A stretch of 64,000 nt of DNA from Nissabacter sp. SGAir0207 (lineage in GTDB: Bacteria; Pseudomonadota; Gammaproteobacteria; Enterobacterales; Enterobacteriaceae), in contig NZ_CP028035.1 in the NCBI RefSeq assembly GCF_005491205.1, forward strand, positions 3,658,001 to 3,722,000, written 5' to 3'. Positions 59,673 through 64,000 of the stretch are shown one piece after another. The notes beneath the pieces are model-generated. The model did not search any database, was not told the DNA's origin, and saw only the letters and a list, made by a program, of their open reading frames with translations. A program made the translations under genes and the position numbers. Every line of letters begins with the position of its first letter. The stretch's first letter is position 1.

Positions 59673-60965
59673 ATGAGCAAAACACACTTAACCGAACAGA
59701 AGTTTGCCGACTTCGCCCTGCACCCTCTCGTTATTGAAGCTCTTGAAAATAAAGGGTTTCATAACTGCACGCCTATTCAGGCATTAGCCCTGCCGATCAC
59801 GGTCTCCGGACGGGATGTGGCGGGCCAGGCGCAAACCGGTACCGGCAAGACGCTGGCGTTTCTGGCGTCCACTTTCCACTATTTACTCTCCCACCCTGCT
59901 GACGCCAACCGCCAAATCAACCAGCCGCGCGCGCTGATCATGGCGCCAACCCGCGAGCTGGCCGTGCAGATCCATGCCGACGCGGAAGCGCTGTCACAGA
60001 CGACCGGCCTGAAACTCGGCCTGGCCTACGGCGGTGACGGTTACGACAAACAGCTTAAAGTGCTGGAGAGCGGCGTTGATATCCTGATCGGCACCACTGG
60101 CCGTCTGATTGACTACGCCAAGCAGAACCACATTAACCTGGGCGCTATCCAGGTAGTGGTGCTGGATGAAGCCGACCGCATGTTCGATCTGGGCTTCATT
60201 AAAGACATCCGCTGGCTGTTCCGCCGGATGCCGCCAGCCGCCCAGCGCCTGAACATGCTGTTCTCCGCCACCCTCTCCTACCGCGTGAAGGAGCTGGCGT
60301 TCGAGCACATGAACAATGCCGAGTCCATTGAGGTGGAACCGGAGCAGAAGACTGGCCACCGTATTAAGGAAGAGCTGTTCTACCCCTCCAATGAAGAGAA
60401 GATGCGCCTGCTGCAGACGCTGCTCGAAGAGGAGTGGCCGGATCGCTGCATCATTTTCGCCAACACCAAGCACCGCTGCGAAGACATCTGGGGCCACCTG
60501 GCTGCCGATGGCCACCGCGTTGGCCTGCTGACCGGCGACGTGGCGCAGAAAAAACGCCTGCGCATCCTGGAGGATTTCACCCAGGGCAACCTGGACATCC
60601 TGGTGGCGACCGACGTGGCGGCCCGTGGCTTGCACATCCCGGCCGTGACCCACGTGTTCAACTATGACCTGCCGGATGACTGCGAAGACTACGTGCACCG
60701 CATTGGCCGTACTGGCCGTGCCGGTGCCAGCGGCCACTCCATCAGCCTGGCCTGTGAAGAGTACGCGCTGAACCTGCCGGCGATTGAGGCCTATACCGGC
60801 CACAGCATCCCGGTCAGCAAGTACAACAGCGACGCGCTGCTGAACGAGCTGCCGCCGCCGAAGCGTCTGGCCCGCACCCGCACCGGCAGTGGCCCGCGCC
60901 GCAATAGCTCCGCGCCGCGCCGCAACAGCGGGGCACCACGCACCAACCGCAAACGTTCAGGCTGA
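59673..60965 (+). CDS. rhlB: RhlB, DEAD-box RNA helicase of the degradosome
   Basis: ATP-dependent RNA helicase that works with RNase E and PNPase. The 430 residues have Q motif [13 protein letters not shown], Walker [13 protein letters not shown] box [13 protein letters not shown] ([10 protein letters not shown]) and motif [12 protein letters not shown]. The C-terminal tail (about residues 395-430) is short and very basic ([17 protein letters not shown]). It lies five bases before gppA. Confidence 0.97.
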   Translation: MSKTHLTEQKFADFALHPLVIEALENKGFHNCTPIQALALPITVSGRDVAGQAQTGTGKTLAFLASTFHYLLSHPADANRQINQPRALIMAPTRELAVQIHADAEALSQTTGLKLGLAYGGDGYDKQLKVLESGVDILIGTTGRLIDYAKQNHINLGAIQVVVLDEADRMFDLGFIKDIRWLFRRMPPAAQRLNMLFSATLSYRVKELAFEHMNNAESIEVEPEQKTGHRIKEELFYPSNEEKMRLLQTLLEEEWPDRCIIFANTKHRCEDIWGHLAADGHRVGLLTGDVAQKKRLRILEDFTQGNLDILVATDVAARGLHIPAVTHVFNYDLPDDCEDYVHRIGRTGRAGASGHSISLACEEYALNLPAIEAYTGHSIPVSKYNSDALLNELPPPKRLARTRTGSGPRRNSSAPRRNSGAPRTNRKRSG

Positions 60966-60970
60966 TAACT

Positions 60971-62458
60971 ATGCTCGGCTCCTCACTCTACGCCGCCATC
61001 GATCTTGGCTCCAACAGCTTCCATATGTTGGTGGTACGTGAGGTGGCCGGCAGTATTCAGACCCTGGCGCGCATCAAGCGCAAAGTCCGGCTGGCAGCCG
61101 GGCTGGACAAAGACAACCACCTGTCACACGAGGCGATGCAGCGCGGCTGGCAGTGCCTGCGGCTCTTTTCGGAGCGTTTGCAGGACATCCCGCGCGATCA
61201 GGTGCGGGTAGTGGCGACTGCCACCCTGCGGCTGGCCCGCAACAGCGATGAGTTCCTCGGCACGGCACAGGCGATCCTCGGCTGCCCTATCCAGGTGATC
61301 AGCGGTGAAGAGGAAGCGCGCCTGATCTACCACGGCGTGGCGCACACCACCGGCGGCCCTGACCAGCGGCTGGTAGTAGACATCGGCGGCGGCAGCACCG
61401 AACTGGTGACCGGCACCGGCGCGCAATCCACCGCGCTGTTCAGTTTGTCGATGGGCTGCGTCACCTGGCTGGAGCGCTACTTCACCGACCGCAACCTTGG
61501 CCAACAGAATTTTGACCAGGCAGAGCTGGCGGCGCGGGAGATGATCCGCCCGGTGGCCGCGGCGCTGATGGAGAAGGGCTGGCAGATCTGCGTGGGCGCC
61601 TCTGGCACCGTGCAGGCGTTGCAGGAGATCATGGTGGCGCAGGGCATGGATGAGCGCATCACCCTGCCGAAGCTGGAGCAGCTACGCCGCCGTGCCATCC
61701 AGTGCGGCAAGCTGGAGGAGCTGGAGATTGAGGGGCTGACGCTGGAGCGCGCGCTGGTCTTCCCGAGCGGGCTGTCGATCCTTATCGCCATCTTCAAAGA
61801 GCTACAGATTGAGGGCATGACGCTGGCGGGCGGCGCGCTGCGCGAAGGGCTGGTCTACGGTATGCTGCACCTGCCGGTCGAGCAGGAGATCCGCCATCGC
61901 ACCCTGCGTAACCTGCAACGCCGCTATCTGCTGGATGGCGAGCAGGCGCAGCGCGTGGCGCAACTGGCCGAGGATTTCGCCGGGCAGGTGGCAGAGGTCT
62001 GGCAACTGGATGCCCTTAGCCGCGAACTGCTCAGCAGCGCCTGCCTGATCCATGAGATTGGCCTCAGCGTCGATTTCCGTCAGGCTCCCCAACACGCCGC
62101 CTATCTGGTGCGCCACCTGGATCTGCCCGGCTTTACCCCAGCGCAGAAAAAGCTGTTGGCGACCCTGCTGCAAAACCAGAACAACACCATTGATCTGGCG
62201 CTGCTCAGCCAACAGAACGCCCTGCCGCCCCGTCAGGCCCAACGTCTTTGCCGCCTGCTGCGTCTGGCGATCATCTTCGCCAGCCGCCGCCGCGACGACA
62301 CCCTGCCAGCGGTACGGCTGCGTGCCAACGATGACGCGCTGACGGTGACGCTGCCGCCCGGCTGGCTGGAGCAGCACCCGCTGCGGGCCGAAGAGCTGGA
62401 GCACGAGAGCCACTGGCAGAGTTATGTCCACTGGCCGCTGGAAGTCGAAGAGGCGTAG
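60971..62458 (+). CDS. gppA: GppA, pppGpp 5'-phosphohydrolase / exopolyphosphatase
   Basis: Converts pppGpp to ppGpp. The 495 residues (E. coli 494) show the ASKHA fold motifs [31 protein letters not shown] and [14 protein letters not shown], then the C-terminal HD-like domain with [19 protein letters not shown]. Probably co-transcribed with rhlB. Confidence 0.96.
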   Translation: MLGSSLYAAIDLGSNSFHMLVVREVAGSIQTLARIKRKVRLAAGLDKDNHLSHEAMQRGWQCLRLFSERLQDIPRDQVRVVATATLRLARNSDEFLGTAQAILGCPIQVISGEEEARLIYHGVAHTTGGPDQRLVVDIGGGSTELVTGTGAQSTALFSLSMGCVTWLERYFTDRNLGQQNFDQAELAAREMIRPVAAALMEKGWQICVGASGTVQALQEIMVAQGMDERITLPKLEQLRRRAIQCGKLEELEIEGLTLERALVFPSGLSILIAIFKELQIEGMTLAGGALREGLVYGMLHLPVEQEIRHRTLRNLQRRYLLDGEQAQRVAQLAEDFAGQVAEVWQLDALSRELLSSACLIHEIGLSVDFRQAPQHAAYLVRHLDLPGFTPAQKKLLATLLQNQNNTIDLALLSQQNALPPRQAQRLCRLLRLAIIFASRRRDDTLPAVRLRANDDALTVTLPPGWLEQHPLRAEELEHESHWQSYVHWPLEVEEA

Positions 62459-62466
62459 CACCCAAT

Positions 62467-62498
62467 AAAAAAGGCCGGTTTATAACCGGCCTTTTTTT
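62467..62498. terminator. Bidirectional terminator between gppA and rep
   Basis: GGCCGGTT-TAT-AACCGGCC (62473-62491) flanked by six A and seven T, between convergent genes. Confidence 0.94.
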
Positions 62499-62507
62499 AT
62501 GCGCGCA

Positions 62508-64000
62508 TCAACTGCCGCGCGCCTTCGCCAGCATCTCGCGGATGCTCGCCAGATTGCTCTGGCCCTTCTGCATCCGCTCCTGCGGGCTGACCACCTTGCG
62601 CTCCGTCTCCCACGCCAGATCGTCCTGCGGCAGTTCCAGCAGGAAGCGGCTCGGCTCCGGCCGCACCAACTCGCCATACTGGCGGCGCTCGCGGCAGAGG
62701 GTGAAGATCATCTCACGCTGGGCGCGGGTGATGCCAACGTAGGCCAGCCGACGCTCCTCCTCAATGTTGTCCTCATCAATGCTGCTCTGGTGCGGCAACA
62801 GCCCCTCCTCCATGCCAACCAGAAACACATAGGGGAACTCCAGACCTTTGGAGGCGTGCAGCGTCATCAGTTGCACCTGATCCAGCTCCTCCTCGCTCTC
62901 GCCGCGCTCCATCATGTCACGCAGCGTGAAGCGGGTGACCACCTGCGCCAGCGTCATCGGCTCGTCCAGATCGTTGCCCTCGAGCATCTCGGTCATCCAG
63001 CTGAACAGCTGGTTGACGTTCTTCATCCGCATCTCCGCCGCCTTGGCGCTCGGCGAGGTCTCATACAGCCAGCTCTCGTAGTCGATGCCGTGGATCAAGT
63101 CCCGCACCGCCGCCACCGGGTTGCGCTCCGCCAGATCGGCCACTCCTTTCAGCCAGTGGGTGAAGCGCTGCAACGCCTCCAGCCCACGGCCGGTCAGGTA
63201 CTGGCTCAGCCCCAGATCAAAGCTGGCGGCAAACAGGCTTTTGTTGCGCTGGTTGGCCCACTCCCCCAGCTTTTGCAGCGTCGCCGGGCCGATTTCGCGC
63301 TTCGGCGTGTTGACGATGCGCAGGAAGGCGCTGTCATCCCCCTCGTTGGTCAGCACGCGCAGGTAGGCGAGCAGATCCTTGATCTCTGGCCGTGAGAAGA
63401 AAGAGGTGCCGCCGGAGATGCGGTACGGGATGCGGTTCTGCATCAGCATCTTCTCAAACAGGCGCGACTGGTGGTTGCCGCGGTAGAGGATGGCGTAGTC
63501 GCTGTACTGGGTCTTCTTCACGAAGCGGTGGGCGATCAGCTCGCCAACCACCCGCTCCGCCTCGTGGTCTTCGTTGTTGGCGGTCACCACTTTCAGCGCC
63601 TCGCCATAGCCCAGCTCGGAGAAGAGGCGCTTCTCAAACACGTGCGGGTTGTTGGCGATCAGGATGTTGGCGGCCTTCAGGATGCGGCCGGTGGAGCGGT
63701 AATTCTGCTCCAGCTTGATCACCTGCAACGCCGGGAAATCCTCTTTCAGCAGCACCAGATTCTGTGGCCGCGCGCCGCGCCAGGAGTAGATGGACTGGTC
63801 GTCATCGCCCACCACGGTAAAGCGCGCCCGCGCGCCGACCAGCAGCTTCACCAGTTCGTACTGGCTGGTGTTGGTGTCCTGATACTCATCCACCAGCAGG
63901 TAACGGATACGGTTCTGCCAGCGCTCGCGCACCTCGGCGTTGCGTTGCAGCAGCAGCGTCGGCAGCAGGATCAGGTCGTCAAAATCGAGCACGTTGCAGG
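62508..64000 (-). CDS. rep: Rep, ATP-dependent DNA helicase (partial)
   Basis: SF1A 3'-5' helicase that clears protein blocks ahead of the replisome. The frame is open to the window edge; 497 codons of an expected 673-674 are present, so the N-terminal part with Walker A is outside. Visible are [15 protein letters not shown], motif [55 protein letters not shown] and YVGITRAQ, and the [16 protein letters not shown] tail near the C terminus, matching E. coli Rep rather than UvrD. Confidence 0.96.
   Translation of the reverse strand, partial: CNVLDFDDLILLPTLLLQRNAEVRERWQNRIRYLLVDEYQDTNTSQYELVKLLVGARARFTVVGDDDQSIYSWRGARPQNLVLLKEDFPALQVIKLEQNYRSTGRILKAANILIANNPHVFEKRLFSELGYGEALKVVTANNEDHEAERVVGELIAHRFVKKTQYSDYAILYRGNHQSRLFEKMLMQNRIPYRISGGTSFFSRPEIKDLLAYLRVLTNEGDDSAFLRIVNTPKREIGPATLQKLGEWANQRNKSLFAASFDLGLSQYLTGRGLEALQRFTHWLKGVADLAERNPVAAVRDLIHGIDYESWLYETSPSAKAAEMRMKNVNQLFSWMTEMLEGNDLDEPMTLAQVVTRFTLRDMMERGESEEELDQVQLMTLHASKGLEFPYVFLVGMEEGLLPHQSSIDEDNIEEERRLAYVGITRAQREMIFTLCRERRQYGELVRPEPSRFLLELPQDDLAWETERKVVSPQERMQKGQSNLASIREMLAKARGS

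Overview
The window is chromosomal core DNA of a GC-rich member of the Enterobacterales. Most proteins align over their full length with Escherichia coli K-12 products as I remember them, often with the same length (RecQ 609, UvrD 720, CorA 316, HemC 313, WecG 246, WzxE 416 residues). Gene order resembles the Yersinia/Serratia side of the order more than E. coli. The genus cannot be fixed from the sequence alone. I saw no phage, insertion sequence, integrase or CRISPR array.

Layout. 1-11.3 kb holds livH (cut by the window edge), a liv binding protein, panM, rpoH, ftsX-ftsE-ftsY, rsmD-yhhL, a DUF1820 gene, yhhN, tusA, yhhQ (behind a probable preQ1-I riboswitch) and dcrB. 11.3-19.4 kb is the accessory part: a LacI-type regulator and a MalK-type ATPase, divergent from a binding lipoprotein, two permeases, a GH13 glycosidase and a GH130 glycoside phosphorylase. 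It sits where two blocks join that are far apart in E. coli. 19.4-35.4 kb runs yigL, pldB, rhtB, rhtC, recQ, pldA, yigI, rarD, an AbrB-type membrane protein, corA, uvrD, yigB, xerC, yigA, dapF and lptM. 35.6-42.5 kb holds cyaA divergent from hemCDXY. Then come the sRNA gene glmZ with a sigma-54/GlrR-type control region, four tRNA genes (Arg-His-Leu-Pro) and thrP. 45.4-57.2 kb is the enterobacterial common antigen (wec) operon. The window ends with rho, trxA, rhlB, gppA and a partial rep.

How the genes work together. FtsE/FtsX/FtsY and RpoH link division, membrane targeting and heat shock. HemC/HemD with the membrane proteins HemX/HemY serve tetrapyrrole synthesis. The wec genes make and export the GlcNAc-ManNAcA-Fuc4NAc repeat. 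The 11-19 kb locus looks like a self-contained route for importing a small oligosaccharide and splitting it inside the cell by hydrolysis and phosphorolysis.

Most worth a second look: the GH13/GH130 import locus and its unknown substrate; the absence of rffG from the wec operon, cyaY from beside cyaA and zntA from beside tusA; RNA-level control (preQ1-I candidate before yhhQ, a short ORF with two hairpins in the corA leader, a possible leader ORF before rho); the glmZ control region with two perfect GlrR-type palindromes; and a sigma-E-type rpoH promoter whose spacer forms a CRP-like palindrome.
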